Origin: an uncultured Muribaculaceae bacterium
Lineage (GTDB): Bacteria > Bacteroidota > Bacteroidia > Bacteroidales > Muribaculaceae
NCBI GenBank assembly: GCA_910579305.1
Contig: CAJTTA010000031.1
Location: 1-25,426, forward strand
DNA: 25,426 nucleotides
Direction: 5' to 3'
Position 1 is the stretch's first letter. Each line of letters begins with the position of its first letter. A program made the position numbers and the translations under genes. Positions 1 through 8,215 of the stretch are shown here, one piece after another. A model generated the notes under the pieces. That model searched no databases and was not told the origin of the DNA. It saw only the letters and a list, made by a program, of their open reading frames with translations.

Positions 1-61
1 TACGCTTTTGGCGTATACACGCTTTCCAGGCGTGCCTCTTCAGCCACTCGAGCACCGCTCC
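1..61 (-). tRNA. tRNA-Ser(GGA), 5' part only
   Basis: Read on the minus strand from 61, the sequence folds as a class II tRNA. The acceptor strand is GGAGCGG (61-55), followed by a CTC/GAG D-stem and a CACGC/GCGTG anticodon stem around loop CTGGAAA, giving anticodon GGA (27-25). The long variable arm TACGC-CAAAA-GCGTA (15-1) is typical of tRNA-Ser. The T arm and the 3' acceptor strand lie beyond the left edge of the window. It would read UCC and UCU serine codons. Confidence 0.93.
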
Positions 62-102
62 TTCTTTGTTTTGTCGGGGGCGTTGCTCCCGTTTTGCGAG
101 TG

Positions 103-133
103 CAAAGTTAAGAGTTTTTTATGGATTTGACAA
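103..133 (-). promoter_or_regulatory. promoter of the tRNA-Ser gene
   Basis: On the minus strand a TTG (133-131) is followed after 20 bases by TAACTTTG (110-103), a perfect match to the Bacteroidota -7 element TAnnTTTG. Transcription would begin near 96, about 35 bases before the tRNA 5' end. The TTG and the -7 box are seen directly; the promoter role is inferred from the known consensus. Confidence 0.75.
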
Positions 134-189
134 TATTATTTATGTTAATAGTTGTTAATAGAAATCATATTCATGTGCTCTATTGAGCT

Positions 190-212
190 AAAGCCCTATT
201 ATTTTGGGGTTT
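190..212 (-). terminator. possible weak hairpin terminator at the end of the rod operon
   Basis: The arms AAACCCC (212-206) and GGGCTTT (196-190) can pair with one mismatch around an AT-rich loop, just at the rodA stop codon. There is no clear U-tract, so this is only a candidate for ending the purH-to-rodA transcript before the tRNA promoter. Confidence 0.3.
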
Positions 213-1683
213 AATCGCGATTGATTTTTCGTGCGGCATCGATGCGAAGTAGTATGAAAAGGAGTATGGTGAATCCCCAGAGTGCTGATCCGCCATAGCT
301 GAAGAAGGGGAGGGGGATTCCTATCACAGGGCAGAGACCTATGACCATGCCGATGTTTATGCACAGATGGAAGATGAGGTAGCTCACCATGCAGTAGGCG
401 TATACGCGTCCGAAGATGCTGTGCTGGCGTTCTGCTATATAGATCAGGCGCAGTATAAGAGCCAGGAAGGTGGTGAGTACTATTACGGAGCCGGTGAAGC
501 CTTCCTCTTCGCCTACTGTGCAGAATATAAAGTCTGTGTGTTGTTCGGGCACGTATTTGAGTTTTGTCTGTGTCCCGTTGAGGAATCCTTTTCCGTGTAC
601 GCCTCCGGAGCCGATGGCTATTTTGCTTTGATTGACGTTGTAGCCGGCTCCTCTCAAGTTTTCTTCTATGCCCAGGGCGACTTTGATGCGGAGTTGCTGG
701 TGATTGCCAAGTACGTTTGTGAATACGTAGTTTACGGAAAACATGAAGATCACAGAGGATACTACGAAGCCTATGGCCACCATGTATTTGCTTATGCGCA
801 GGTGCAGCATCATTATGGCTACGTATGCTATGCCGCCTCCGAGCATGGTCATGAAGTATATCATGCCGGGCACTTGAATCCCAGCAGATGTGAGCCCCCA
901 TACTATCAGGCCGGATGCGATGTAGGTGAGTCCGATATTTCTTCCTATTGTGAAGTTGCGGCAGTAGAGCAGCAGCATTATGACGAATATGAACATGACG
1001 GCTGACAGGACTATGAATTGCCCCAGAGTTATGCCCAGGATTAATGGAGGCATCGAGAATTTTACGGTGGTTACAAACCATGCTATGGCGCATAGCAGTG
1101 ACAGTAGCACCATGCCTGACATTCCTTCGCGGTATAGCACGAATATCAGTGAAATGTATACGAGTGCCGAGCCTGTTTCGTGTTGAAGCAGAATGAGTGA
1201 TATGGGGAGGAAGATTATTATCAGTGCCCGGAAGTAATTGCTTATTTTAGCGTTGAGGCTGAAGTTATATGAGCTGAACAGTCTTGCGAGTGCGAGTGCT
1301 GTGGCGAATTTTCCGAATTCGGCAGGCTGGAGACTTACGGGGCCGAATACGAGCCATGATCGTGAGCCTTTTATGTCGGGGGCGAGAAATATGGTGGCTA
1401 TAAGCAGTAATATTACTGCGCCGTATATGGGGTAGGCGTATGTCTCGTATATTCTATAATCGATCAGGAGTATGATAAGTCCGATTACGAGAGACAGGGC
1501 AATCCACAGGCTTTGTTTGCCTGAGAATTCGCTGAAGTCAAACATTGATGCATTGTCGAAGTCATAGCTGGCTGCGTAGATGCTTACCACTCCCGCTGCT
1601 ACGAGAAGGAGGTAGAGGATGACCGTGACCCAGTCGAGTGTGCGGAACACTGATTGTTGCTGATTAATGCTTCTTAACACCAC
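211..1683 (-). CDS. rodA: RodA, SEDS peptidoglycan polymerase
   Basis: RodA is the glycosyltransferase of the elongation machinery; it polymerises lipid II in the inner membrane together with PBP2. The protein is 490 residues with about ten or more membrane segments. It carries SEDS hallmarks: SRSWLVFGPVSLQPAEFGK at about 107-125, GAGYNVNQSKIAIGSGG at about 345-361, and QHTDFIF with D384, which corresponds to the catalytic Asp of E. coli RodA. The C-terminal motif PLPFFSYGGSA is at 457-467. It is roughly 110-120 residues longer than E. coli RodA; the extra hydrophobic segments lie between about 190 and 325. The start is GTG at 1683 (a second GTG follows at 1680) and overlaps the end of mrdA by 20 bases, so translational coupling is likely. 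Confidence 0.95.
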   Translation of the reverse strand: MVLRSINQQQSVFRTLDWVTVILYLLLVAAGVVSIYAASYDFDNASMFDFSEFSGKQSLWIALSLVIGLIILLIDYRIYETYAYPIYGAVILLLIATIFLAPDIKGSRSWLVFGPVSLQPAEFGKFATALALARLFSSYNFSLNAKISNYFRALIIIFLPISLILLQHETGSALVYISLIFVLYREGMSGMVLLSLLCAIAWFVTTVKFSMPPLILGITLGQFIVLSAVMFIFVIMLLLYCRNFTIGRNIGLTYIASGLIVWGLTSAGIQVPGMIYFMTMLGGGIAYVAIMMLHLRISKYMVAIGFVVSSVIFMFSVNYVFTNVLGNHQQLRIKVALGIEENLRGAGYNVNQSKIAIGSGGVHGKGFLNGTQTKLKYVPEQHTDFIFCTVGEEEGFTGSVIVLTTFLALILRLIYIAERQHSIFGRVYAYCMVSYLIFHLCINIGMVIGLCPVIGIPLPFFSYGGSALWGFTILLFILLRIDAARKINRD

Positions 1684-3517
1684 TGTATATTATTGTGTTG
1701 GAGTTCAACATGTTGGTTTCTATGTGCTTGCGCTCAGGCGATATTTCGCCATTGAGGTATTTTTCTATCATGAGGCTTCCTATGGGCACGCCGTAGGCAG
1801 CTCCGAATCCTGCGTTTTCTACGTATACGCATACTGCTATTTTGGGGTCGTGATATGGTGCAAATCCTATGAAAGCAGAGTGGTCTCTTCCGTGAGGATT
1901 CTGTGCCGTGCCTGTTTTGCCGCATACTTCTATGCCGGGGAGTGCGGCGCCGCGGCATGTTCCGCCGGTGACGGCCATGCGCATGCCTTCGGCCACTATG
2001 TCATAGTAATTGCGATTGACGTGTGGCATGTGCCGGGTGCGATATTGCAGCGGCAGCACAGTGTCTTGTATCTCTTTTACTACATGGGGTGTGAAGTAGT
2101 ATCCTCTATTGGCTATGGTGGCACATAGATTTGCTATCTGTAGCGGTGTGGCGAGTACTTCACCCTGTCCTATAGATATGGATATGATTGTGTTGCCGCT
2201 CCAGCTTCCTTTGTAGGCTTTGGAGTAATATTCGGCATTCGGTATGAATCCTCTGCTTTCGGAGGGGAGGTCTATGCCGAGTCTGTATCCATAACCCATT
2301 TCCACAAGATAGTCTTTCCATTTTGTGAGCTGGCCGGTAGGCTTTGTTCCTCTTTTGTCGATCATGTTCTTGAGCCCCCAGCAGAAGAATGAGTTACACG
2401 ATGTCTGCAGTGCCGGTTTAACTGCGATAGGTGAAGCATGGGAGTGGCAGCCCACGTGTAATCCGCGGTTATTGTACCCATGAGCGCAAGGGAATGAAGT
2501 GCCTGTCGTGATTATGCCTTCCTGGAGAAAGATAAGTGCCTGAGTGGGCTTGAAGGTAGATCCCGGAGGATATGCGGCCTGCAGCGCCCTGTCAAACAAT
2601 GGCTTGTAGGGATCCTTTACAAGTGCGGCATAATTCTTGCCGCGTTCGCGGCCTATAAGCATATTGGGATTGTAAGACGGGCTTGTGACCAGGGCGAGTA
2701 TTTCGCCCGTGGCTGGCTCGATGGCTACGATAGCGCCTATTTTTCCTGCCATAAGGCGCTCTCCGTATTCTTGCAGGGCGATGTCGATTGAGAGGGTGAG
2801 ATTGCGTCCTGAACGCGGGCTTATGTCATACTTGCCATCTTCATATTTCCCTTTGATGCGCCCCAGTGCATCTTTCATCAGGATTTCTTCTCCTTTGATG
2901 CCCCTGAGATATGTCTCGTAGCTCTTTTCTATTCCGAGGTCTCCGGTGTAATCGCCTCTTCGGTAGTAACTGTCGCGCTCCAGGTCGGAGATTGATACTT
3001 CTCGTATGTTGCCAAGGATATTGGCTCCGGCGAGATGATTGTATTGTCGCACAGTGCGTTTCTGTATGAAGAATCCGGGAAACAGGTAGAGTTTTTCCTG
3101 TAGACGGCCGTAGTCCTCGGCCGACAAGTGAGCGAGTAGCTTCTGCGGAGTATAGGATGAATAGCCCGGATTGCGCCGCGGGTCTTTCATTTCGGCCCAT
3201 TTCTCCCGGAGCTGCTCTCGGGTTATTCCGAGAGTATTGCAGAATGCCGTAGTGTCAAAATCGGTCACGTCTTTGGGCACGAGCATTACATCGTAGGCCG
3301 GCTGATTGAAGACAACGAGTTCTCCGTTGCGGTCATAGACAAGTCCTCGGGCCGGATATACTGTGCGGCGCAGGAAGGCGTTGCTGTCGGCGTTTATTTT
3401 GTATTTATCATTATTTACCTGGAGATTAAACAGGCGTATTATGTAAATCGCAATGATCACGCATATGAAGCCGGCAATAACATATTTGCGTTTTTCAAGA
3501 GAATAATCCTTCGACAT
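1664..3517 (-). CDS. mrdA: penicillin-binding protein 2, peptidoglycan transpeptidase of the elongasome
   Basis: This class B PBP cross-links the glycan strands made by RodA. The 617-residue protein has an N-terminal membrane anchor at about 12-30, then a dimerisation (pedestal) domain beginning with the RGLVYDRNG motif near 57-64. The transpeptidase domain has all three catalytic motifs: STFK at 320-323 (nucleophile S320), SCN at 373-375 and KTGTA at 534-538. Length and domain order fit family expectations. It sits directly upstream of rodA, whose start codon lies inside its 3' end; this RodA-PBP2 pairing is the usual arrangement for the cognate polymerase/transpeptidase. The ATG start is at 3517, after a 122-base gap from mreD in which I see no gene or clear signal. 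Confidence 0.96.
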   Translation of the reverse strand: MSKDYSLEKRKYVIAGFICVIIAIYIIRLFNLQVNNDKYKINADSNAFLRRTVYPARGLVYDRNGELVVFNQPAYDVMLVPKDVTDFDTTAFCNTLGITREQLREKWAEMKDPRRNPGYSSYTPQKLLAHLSAEDYGRLQEKLYLFPGFFIQKRTVRQYNHLAGANILGNIREVSISDLERDSYYRRGDYTGDLGIEKSYETYLRGIKGEEILMKDALGRIKGKYEDGKYDISPRSGRNLTLSIDIALQEYGERLMAGKIGAIVAIEPATGEILALVTSPSYNPNMLIGRERGKNYAALVKDPYKPLFDRALQAAYPPGSTFKPTQALIFLQEGIITTGTSFPCAHGYNNRGLHVGCHSHASPIAVKPALQTSCNSFFCWGLKNMIDKRGTKPTGQLTKWKDYLVEMGYGYRLGIDLPSESRGFIPNAEYYSKAYKGSWSGNTIISISIGQGEVLATPLQIANLCATIANRGYYFTPHVVKEIQDTVLPLQYRTRHMPHVNRNYYDIVAEGMRMAVTGGTCRGAALPGIEVCGKTGTAQNPHGRDHSAFIGFAPYHDPKIAVCVYVENAGFGAAYGVPIGSLMIEKYLNGEISPERKHIETNMLNSNTIIYSGVKKH

Positions 3518-3639
3518 AAAAGAGAAATAGGCTGGTTTTATATAACCGTTTTACACTCTGAGATGGCTTTTTCCTGTGAAAATCAATCTGTCATATTATT
3601 TGCAGCTGTCGCAGGAGAATCCAGTGGTGGTCTCCCTTG

Positions 3640-4152
3640 TCATTTGTGTTTATTCCATATCAGCCCGTCTATACCCATGATTAATGCGGAGGATAAAACA
3701 GTGCTGCAAAGAATCTTCACAAGCATGCGGCTCAAGTGGGCTAAGGTGAAATAATCAAGGGAGAAGCCGAGGAGACAGTAGATGAATGTGAGTGAAATCA
3801 CATATTTTGCATACATGACCCCTCCGAGGCTGGAAATACTTGGGATTACATTACTGAATATTTCATCGCCTCCGGTATATAGCTTGAAGATCGGCCTGCG
3901 CAAGATTGCAATGATCGTGCAACTCAAGGCATTGACTCCCGGCGTATCACTGAATATGTCAATCACCAGTCCGGATATAAATGAGAGCAGAAGCACCCAT
4001 TTTACATTCAGACCCATGGGAAGCCGCATGATGAAATAAATGAATATTATGGGCATCGCCACTCCAAATAATATGATATGATTGCATATCAGAATCTGGA
4101 TCAAGAGCAGGATTATGAGAAGAGAAGCGTAGCGTGCTAAGGACTGTGGCAT
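3640..4152 (-). CDS. mreD: MreD, rod shape-determining membrane protein
   Basis: MreD is a small inner-membrane component linking MreC and MreB to the RodA-PBP2 synthase. The 170-residue protein is strongly hydrophobic with about five membrane segments. The stretch FISGLVIDIFSDTPGVNA at about 58-75 matches the conserved MreD core (G-x-x-x-D-x-x-x-x-x-P-G-x-x-A). The ATG start lies 6 bases after the mreC stop, so the two are almost certainly co-translated. Sequence conservation in this family is low; the assignment rests on the motif, hydrophobicity and position between mreC and mrdA. Confidence 0.9.
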   Translation of the reverse strand: MPQSLARYASLLIILLLIQILICNHIILFGVAMPIIFIYFIMRLPMGLNVKWVLLLSFISGLVIDIFSDTPGVNALSCTIIAILRRPIFKLYTGGDEIFSNVIPSISSLGGVMYAKYVISLTFIYCLLGFSLDYFTLAHLSRMLVKILCSTVLSSALIMGIDGLIWNKHK

Positions 4153-4158
4153 TGGGAT

Positions 4159-5025
4159 TCACTTGTTTTTAGAGGCTTCCGTGCGTTGGTCAAACAGGTT
4201 AAGAGAATCCATCTCGGCTTTGAATTCATCTCTTATTACCCTTACTGTGCTGAGTTGCGAGAAGTCGGCGGCAAGATGCACTTTCAGCGTGTAGAAATTA
4301 TCATCGGTCGTGTGCACTTGTCCCATCACGAATCCCACCGGGATTCCTTCGGGGAAAGTAGTGGAGTAGCCGCTGGTCACTATTGTGTCTCCTACATTGT
4401 ACTTTACGTGACGCGGCAATTCTTCCACATATGCTATGGCCGGGTTGCCTTCTTTCCATGACAAGGAGCCAACGTAGTTGGAGCCTTTGACTTTTACTGA
4501 GAAGCGTTGAGTCTCATTGAGCACAGAAATGATGCGTGCCGACTTTGTGCCGGTCACGTTGACAATCCCTACAATGCCGTTCTGGTCGACTACGCCCATG
4601 CCCGGCATGATTCCGTCGGCTGATCCTCGGTTGATAGTGAAGAAATTGCGAGGACGGTGTGTACTGTTGTTTATCACAGTAGCCATCACGAAGTCAAAAC
4701 GTGCTGAGGGGATTCTTGCTTCTGTGGCCGAATCGAGCGGCACTATTGTCTTGAGATATGCTATTTCATTCTTGAGGTTCAGCACCTCGTTCTCCAACGA
4801 TGCATTACGTTGTTGAAGATCCTGATTGATATTACGCAAGTTGAAATAGCCTGTAACGCTTTGTCCCACTTCAAATATTGAGCCGGCAAAGGCATTGGCC
4901 GATGTCAGGTACACACTCTGCTGATAGGTGTTGCCTGTGAACAGGAGTATACAGCTCAACAGCACCAGCAGCATGAAAAGCATTGCGGTGCTGTATTTCA
5001 CTAAGAAATCTATGAGATTACGCAC
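4159..5025 (-). CDS. mreC: MreC, rod shape-determining protein
   Basis: MreC is a periplasmic scaffold anchored in the inner membrane that activates PBP2. The 288-residue protein has one N-terminal membrane helix at about 11-30, then a heptad-like coiled coil at about 62-95. The paired beta-barrel domains follow, with the family landmarks NFFTINRGSADGIMPGMGV near 127-145 and GDTIVTSGYSTTFPEGIPVG near 217-236. The start codon is GTG at 5025; no in-frame upstream alternative is available. It follows mreB after a 214-base gap that holds a long hairpin. Confidence 0.95.
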   Translation of the reverse strand: MRNLIDFLVKYSTAMLFMLLVLLSCILLFTGNTYQQSVYLTSANAFAGSIFEVGQSVTGYFNLRNINQDLQQRNASLENEVLNLKNEIAYLKTIVPLDSATEARIPSARFDFVMATVINNSTHRPRNFFTINRGSADGIMPGMGVVDQNGIVGIVNVTGTKSARIISVLNETQRFSVKVKGSNYVGSLSWKEGNPAIAYVEELPRHVKYNVGDTIVTSGYSTTFPEGIPVGFVMGQVHTTDDNFYTLKVHLAADFSQLSTVRVIRDEFKAEMDSLNLFDQRTEASKNK

Positions 5026-5109
5026 TGTGTATAGGCCAAATTACTTAATGAATATGTAAAGGAAAGCTGATAGCGGCATTATGCCTCGGTCAGGAGGAGA
5101 TAATATGAC

Positions 5110-5174
5110 ATGCAGCAGCCGGGACAGGAAGAACTATTAAAATATTATTGTTCTGTCGCATGCTGCTGTTGATG
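5110..5174. repeat. imperfect stem-loop in the mreB-mreC spacer
   Basis: CAGCAGC and GCTGCTG form outer arms. Inside them GACA and GAAC pair with TGTC and GTTC, interrupted by small bulges, around an AT-rich apical loop (about TATTAAAATATTATT). It lies between the stronger perfect hairpin at 5181-5225 and the mreC start, so a minus-strand transcript would contain two successive folded elements. Confidence 0.35.
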
Positions 5175-5180
5175 TAAGAG

Positions 5181-5225
5181 ATCCTTCACAATGCAACTCA
5201 TATGCAGAGTTGCATTGTGAGGGAT
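5181..5225. repeat. long near-perfect hairpin between mreB and mreC
   Basis: Arms 5181-5199 and 5207-5225 are 19 bases each and pair throughout, including 14 perfect base pairs of TCACAATGCAACTC and one G-U pair near the base. The loop is 7 bases (ATATGCA). No U-tract follows on either strand, so it is not a standard intrinsic terminator. In the minus-strand transcript it starts 14 bases after the mreB stop codon. It could stabilise the upstream mRNA, act as a processing site, or reduce read-through to mreC. Confidence 0.75.
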
Positions 5226-5239
5226 TATTATAGCAAGCC

Positions 5240-6268
5240 TTAGTAATTCTTGATCAGGAAAGAGAAGCGGTTGTAGTTCTTGAGAGCCACACCGGTGCCG
5301 CGTGCCACTGCATGAAGAGGATCATCGGCTACATGGAACTGGATTCCGAACCTGTCAGTGAATCGTTTGTCAAGGCCGCGCAGCAAAGCGCCTCCGCCGG
5401 CAAGATAGATGCCGTTTTTCACTATGTCGGCATATAGTTCCGGCGGGGTATTTTCCAGAGCATCAAGCACGGCAGCTTCCATTTTAGAGATGGTCTTGTC
5501 GATGCAGTGCGCTATTTCCTGATAGCTCACTGCCACTTCCATGGGCAGTGCTGTGATTTTATTCGGGCCATGCACTATGAAGTCTTCAGGAGGATTGTCG
5601 AGCTCGGTGAGTGCGGAGCCTACATTTATTTTGATTTTCTCGGCCATAGTGGCACCCACCTTCAGATTGTGCTCGCGGCTCATGTGCTCCTGAATGTCAG
5701 AAGTAAGCTCATTGCCGGCAATGCGTATGCTCTTGTTGCTCACGATTCCTCCCAGAGAAATTACAGCGATTTCAGTAGTGCCGCCACCTATGTCGACAAT
5801 CATGTTGCCTTGAGGGGCCTCAATGTCAAGACCTATTCCGAGAGCAGCAGCCATAGGTTCGTATATAAGATATACATATCGTCCGCCTGCATGCTCGCTT
5901 GATTCCTTGACGGCGCGTATCTCTACCTCCGTAGACCCGGAGGGGATACATACTACCATGCGCAGAGCCGGGTCAAACCAGCGATGTTTCTTCTTGCCTA
6001 CCATTTTGACAAGCCCGCGTATCATTTGCTCGGCCGCAGTGAAATCGGCTATCACGCCATCGCGCAGAGGACGTATGGTGCGTATGCCGGGAGGCTCCTT
6101 GCCCTCCATCTGGTGAGCAGTCTCGCCTACAGCGAGCACCTTGTCATTTTTGGTCTCGAGAGCTACGACCGAAGGCTGGTCGACCACGATTTTATTGTTG
6201 TGGATAATGATGGAATTGGCAGTGCCGAGATCCATCGCTATCTCTTGTGTGAAAGAAAAGAAACCCAT
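5240..6268 (-). CDS. mreB: MreB, bacterial actin homologue
   Basis: MreB is a cytoplasmic ATPase that forms membrane-bound filaments guiding lateral wall synthesis. The 342-residue protein has the actin-fold signatures: phosphate-1 DLGTAN at 13-18, phosphate-2 DIGGGTTE at 159-166 and the adenosine motif GIYLAGGGALLRGL at 286-299. I chose ATG 6268 because it gives the usual N-terminus, a short hydrophobic MGFFSF stretch suited to membrane binding just before the first motif. A longer reading to 6367 would run into purH and add a non-conserved, Arg/His-rich leader. With this start it begins 41 bases after the purH stop, consistent with one operon. Confidence 0.96.
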   Translation of the reverse strand: MGFFSFTQEIAMDLGTANSIIIHNNKIVVDQPSVVALETKNDKVLAVGETAHQMEGKEPPGIRTIRPLRDGVIADFTAAEQMIRGLVKMVGKKKHRWFDPALRMVVCIPSGSTEVEIRAVKESSEHAGGRYVYLIYEPMAAALGIGLDIEAPQGNMIVDIGGGTTEIAVISLGGIVSNKSIRIAGNELTSDIQEHMSREHNLKVGATMAEKIKINVGSALTELDNPPEDFIVHGPNKITALPMEVAVSYQEIAHCIDKTISKMEAAVLDALENTPPELYADIVKNGIYLAGGGALLRGLDKRFTDRFGIQFHVADDPLHAVARGTGVALKNYNRFSFLIKNY

Positions 6269-6309
6269 TGATAATGAATATGAAGTATAGGGTGTGTTAA
6301 GAGGGTGAA

Positions 6310-7833
6310 TTAATGTTTGAAATGGCGAGTGCCGGTCATGACCATGGCTATGCCGTGAGAGTCGCAAAACTCTATCGTGTCATTGTCGCGCACGGAGCCT
6401 CCGGGCTGCACTACAGCATTCACGCCGGCTTTATGTGCGATTTCCACGCAGTCGGCAAAGGGGAAGAAAGCATCGGAAGCCATAACGGCGCCTTTGAGGT
6501 CGAAGTTGAAGGCATGGGCCTTCTCGATTGCCTGTTTCAGAGAATCCACACGAGAGGTCTGTCCTATGCCGCTTGCGCAGAGCTGCTTGTTCTTGGCAAG
6601 AACTATAGCATTGCTCTTGCTGTGCTTCACCACCTTGTTGGCAAATATAAGATCTTCGATCTGGTCAGTGTTTACGGCTATCTTTGTGACAGTGCGGAAG
6701 TCATCGGCAGTCTCCACAGCTTCATCTGCCTGCTGTGCGAGTATGCCGTTCAGGGCCGACCGATACTTCGTGGCAGGCATGTCAAGATTTTTTGCCACGA
6801 GAATAATGCGGTTTTTCTTCGACTTAAGTATGTCGAGTGCCGCATCAGTGAATTCAGGCGCTATGATTACCTCCAGGAATATGCCGTTGATTTTAGCGGC
6901 AGTTGCCTCATCTATGGTGCCGTTGGCAATGAGGACTCCGCCGAAAGCCGACACAGGGTCACATGCCAGAGCAGCATCCCATGCCTCTTCAATCGTGGCG
7001 CGCGAAGCGATGCCGCATGCATTGTTATGCTTTAGAATTGCGAAGGTCGGCTCTGAGAAATCGTTGATAAGCGACACTGCGGCATCTATGTCCAGGAGGT
7101 TGTTATAGGAAATCTCCTTGCCGTGCAGCTTGGTGAACATCTCTTCGAATTTGCCGAAGAAACATGCCTGCTGATGCGGATTCTCTCCGTATCGCAATGA
7201 CATGGATCCATCCTTCGTAAGGCGCAAGGCAGAGTGCTCATCGCGGTCAAACCAGCTGAAAATAGCAGAGTCGTATGCGCTCGACACCCCGAAAGCCTCT
7301 TTGGCAAACCATAGGCGCTGTGCGAGAGAGGTCTGTGCGCCGTCAGATTCAAGGATGGAGCGAAGAGGTTCATATTGAGCCTTTGATGCCACAATCACAA
7401 CATCGTTGAAATTTTTGGCCGCACCTCTTATCAGAGAAATGCCGCCGATATCGATTTTCTCTATGATGTCTGCCTCGCAAGCTCCTGATTTCACAGTGTC
7501 CTCAAAGGGGTAGAGGTCTACGATCACCAGATCGATCTCCGGTATTTCATATTGAGCCATCTGTGAACGGTCTGAATCATTGTCGCGACGTCCCAGAATG
7601 CCGCCAAACACTTTAGGATGCAGTGTCTTGACGCGGCCGCCAAGTATGGAGGGGTAGCCGGTGAGGCTTTCCACAGCGTGGCAATTCACTCCCAGGCTCT
7701 CTATGAAGGTCTGGGTGCCGCCAGTGGAATATATTGTTACGCCATTGTCATTGAGCAACTTAATGATTCGGTCAAGGCCATCTTTATGAAAAACTGACAC
7801 AAGGGCAGATTTAATCTTCTTTATATTCTCCAT
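6310..7833 (-). CDS. purH: bifunctional AICAR transformylase / IMP cyclohydrolase
   Basis: PurH catalyses the last two steps of de novo purine synthesis, AICAR to FAICAR (with 10-formyl-THF) and FAICAR to IMP, in the cytoplasm. The 507-residue protein has an N-terminal MGS-like cyclohydrolase domain (about 1-130, with STGGT at 36-40 and KTLHPKVFGGIL at 69-80). The transformylase domain carries RYGENPHQ at 214-221 and the catalytic pair K268-H269 in KHNNACG. The C-terminal VQPGGSVRDNDTI motif is present. The ATG start at 7833 is followed upstream by a clear promoter. Being first gene before mreB, it couples purine synthesis transcriptionally to the wall genes. Confidence 0.97.
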   Translation of the reverse strand: MENIKKIKSALVSVFHKDGLDRIIKLLNDNGVTIYSTGGTQTFIESLGVNCHAVESLTGYPSILGGRVKTLHPKVFGGILGRRDNDSDRSQMAQYEIPEIDLVIVDLYPFEDTVKSGACEADIIEKIDIGGISLIRGAAKNFNDVVIVASKAQYEPLRSILESDGAQTSLAQRLWFAKEAFGVSSAYDSAIFSWFDRDEHSALRLTKDGSMSLRYGENPHQQACFFGKFEEMFTKLHGKEISYNNLLDIDAAVSLINDFSEPTFAILKHNNACGIASRATIEEAWDAALACDPVSAFGGVLIANGTIDEATAAKINGIFLEVIIAPEFTDAALDILKSKKNRIILVAKNLDMPATKYRSALNGILAQQADEAVETADDFRTVTKIAVNTDQIEDLIFANKVVKHSKSNAIVLAKNKQLCASGIGQTSRVDSLKQAIEKAHAFNFDLKGAVMASDAFFPFADCVEIAHKAGVNAVVQPGGSVRDNDTIEFCDSHGIAMVMTGTRHFKH

Positions 7834-7856
7834 ACATGTAATAAAATTTGAGACTG

Positions 7857-7885
7857 CAAAGATAGCAAAAAAAATGCGAAATCAA
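7857..7885 (-). promoter_or_regulatory. promoter of purH and probably the mre-mrdA-rodA operon
   Basis: Minus-strand TTG (7885-7883) is followed after 18 bases by TATCTTTG (7864-7857), matching the Bacteroidota TAnnTTTG -7 element. Transcription would begin near 7850, giving a leader of about 15-20 bases before the purH ATG. No other convincing promoter is seen down to rodA. Confidence 0.7.
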
Positions 7886-7989
7886 GAAAATGCTTTTTAT
7901 AAATAATCGGTGGGATTTTCATCTGTTGTATTCTTTTCACATCCGTATCAATCTAAGTTCCCCCATTCAGACGCTCTGAAGGATCTTCT

Positions 7990-8014
7990 GCGGAACCGGA
8001 GTCCGGTGTGCCGC
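7990..8014. repeat. small GC-rich hairpin between purH and tnaA
   Basis: GCGG...CCGC outer arms enclose a perfect ACCGG-AGT-CCGGT inner stem, with a small asymmetric bulge. It sits in the 382-base gap between the two divergent starts (7834-8215). Apart from this hairpin and the two promoters, I see nothing coding in that gap. No U-tract, so not an obvious terminator. Confidence 0.35.
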
Positions 8015-8111
8015 AATATAAAAAGCACATTTGCGATATCGAGAGGCAATATTATGCAGGATAGCACATAGGGATGAAAACAGATGTAGTATAAATTTGT
8101 CTCAATAATCT

Positions 8112-8142
8112 TTGTGTACATCAGATATTATGCTTAACTTTG
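8112..8142 (+). promoter_or_regulatory. promoter of tnaA
   Basis: TTG at 8112-8114, a 20-base spacer, then TAACTTTG at 8135-8142, an exact match to the Bacteroidota -7 consensus. Transcription would start near 8149, leaving a leader of about 67 bases. A second -7-like TAAATTTG at 8092-8099 lacks an upstream TTG at the right distance. Confidence 0.75.
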
Positions 8143-8215
8143 AGAAAAATTTCACAAGGGCGCTTAATCCCTGTGTGCCTTGAATCAAAATAACCATTTA
8201 TCTAATATTTCATTT

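Noticed and set aside
367..1005. 212-codon open frame on the plus strand antisense to rodA
   Set aside because: Low-complexity Tyr/His/Ala-rich translation with no family resemblance; it mirrors the codon pattern of rodA, which is well supported.
188..1093. 301-codon minus-strand frame overlapping rodA
   Set aside because: Arg/His-rich, out-of-frame shadow of rodA without a recognisable domain.
5181..5225. Intrinsic terminator after mreB
   Set aside because: No U-tract on the minus strand after the stem, and the essential partner genes continue downstream.
6269..6367. N-terminal extension of MreB to 6367
   Set aside because: The extra 33 residues overlap purH, are His/Arg-rich and are absent from the typical MreB N-terminus; ATG 6268 fits better.
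6313..7108. Two plus-strand frames of about 240 codons antisense to purH
   Set aside because: PurH is intact on the other strand; these translations have no recognisable motif and no promoter.
8180..8215. TTG start giving tnaA 12 more residues
   Set aside because: The extension is Asn/Gln-rich and unlike the family; ATG 8216 gives the usual N-terminus.
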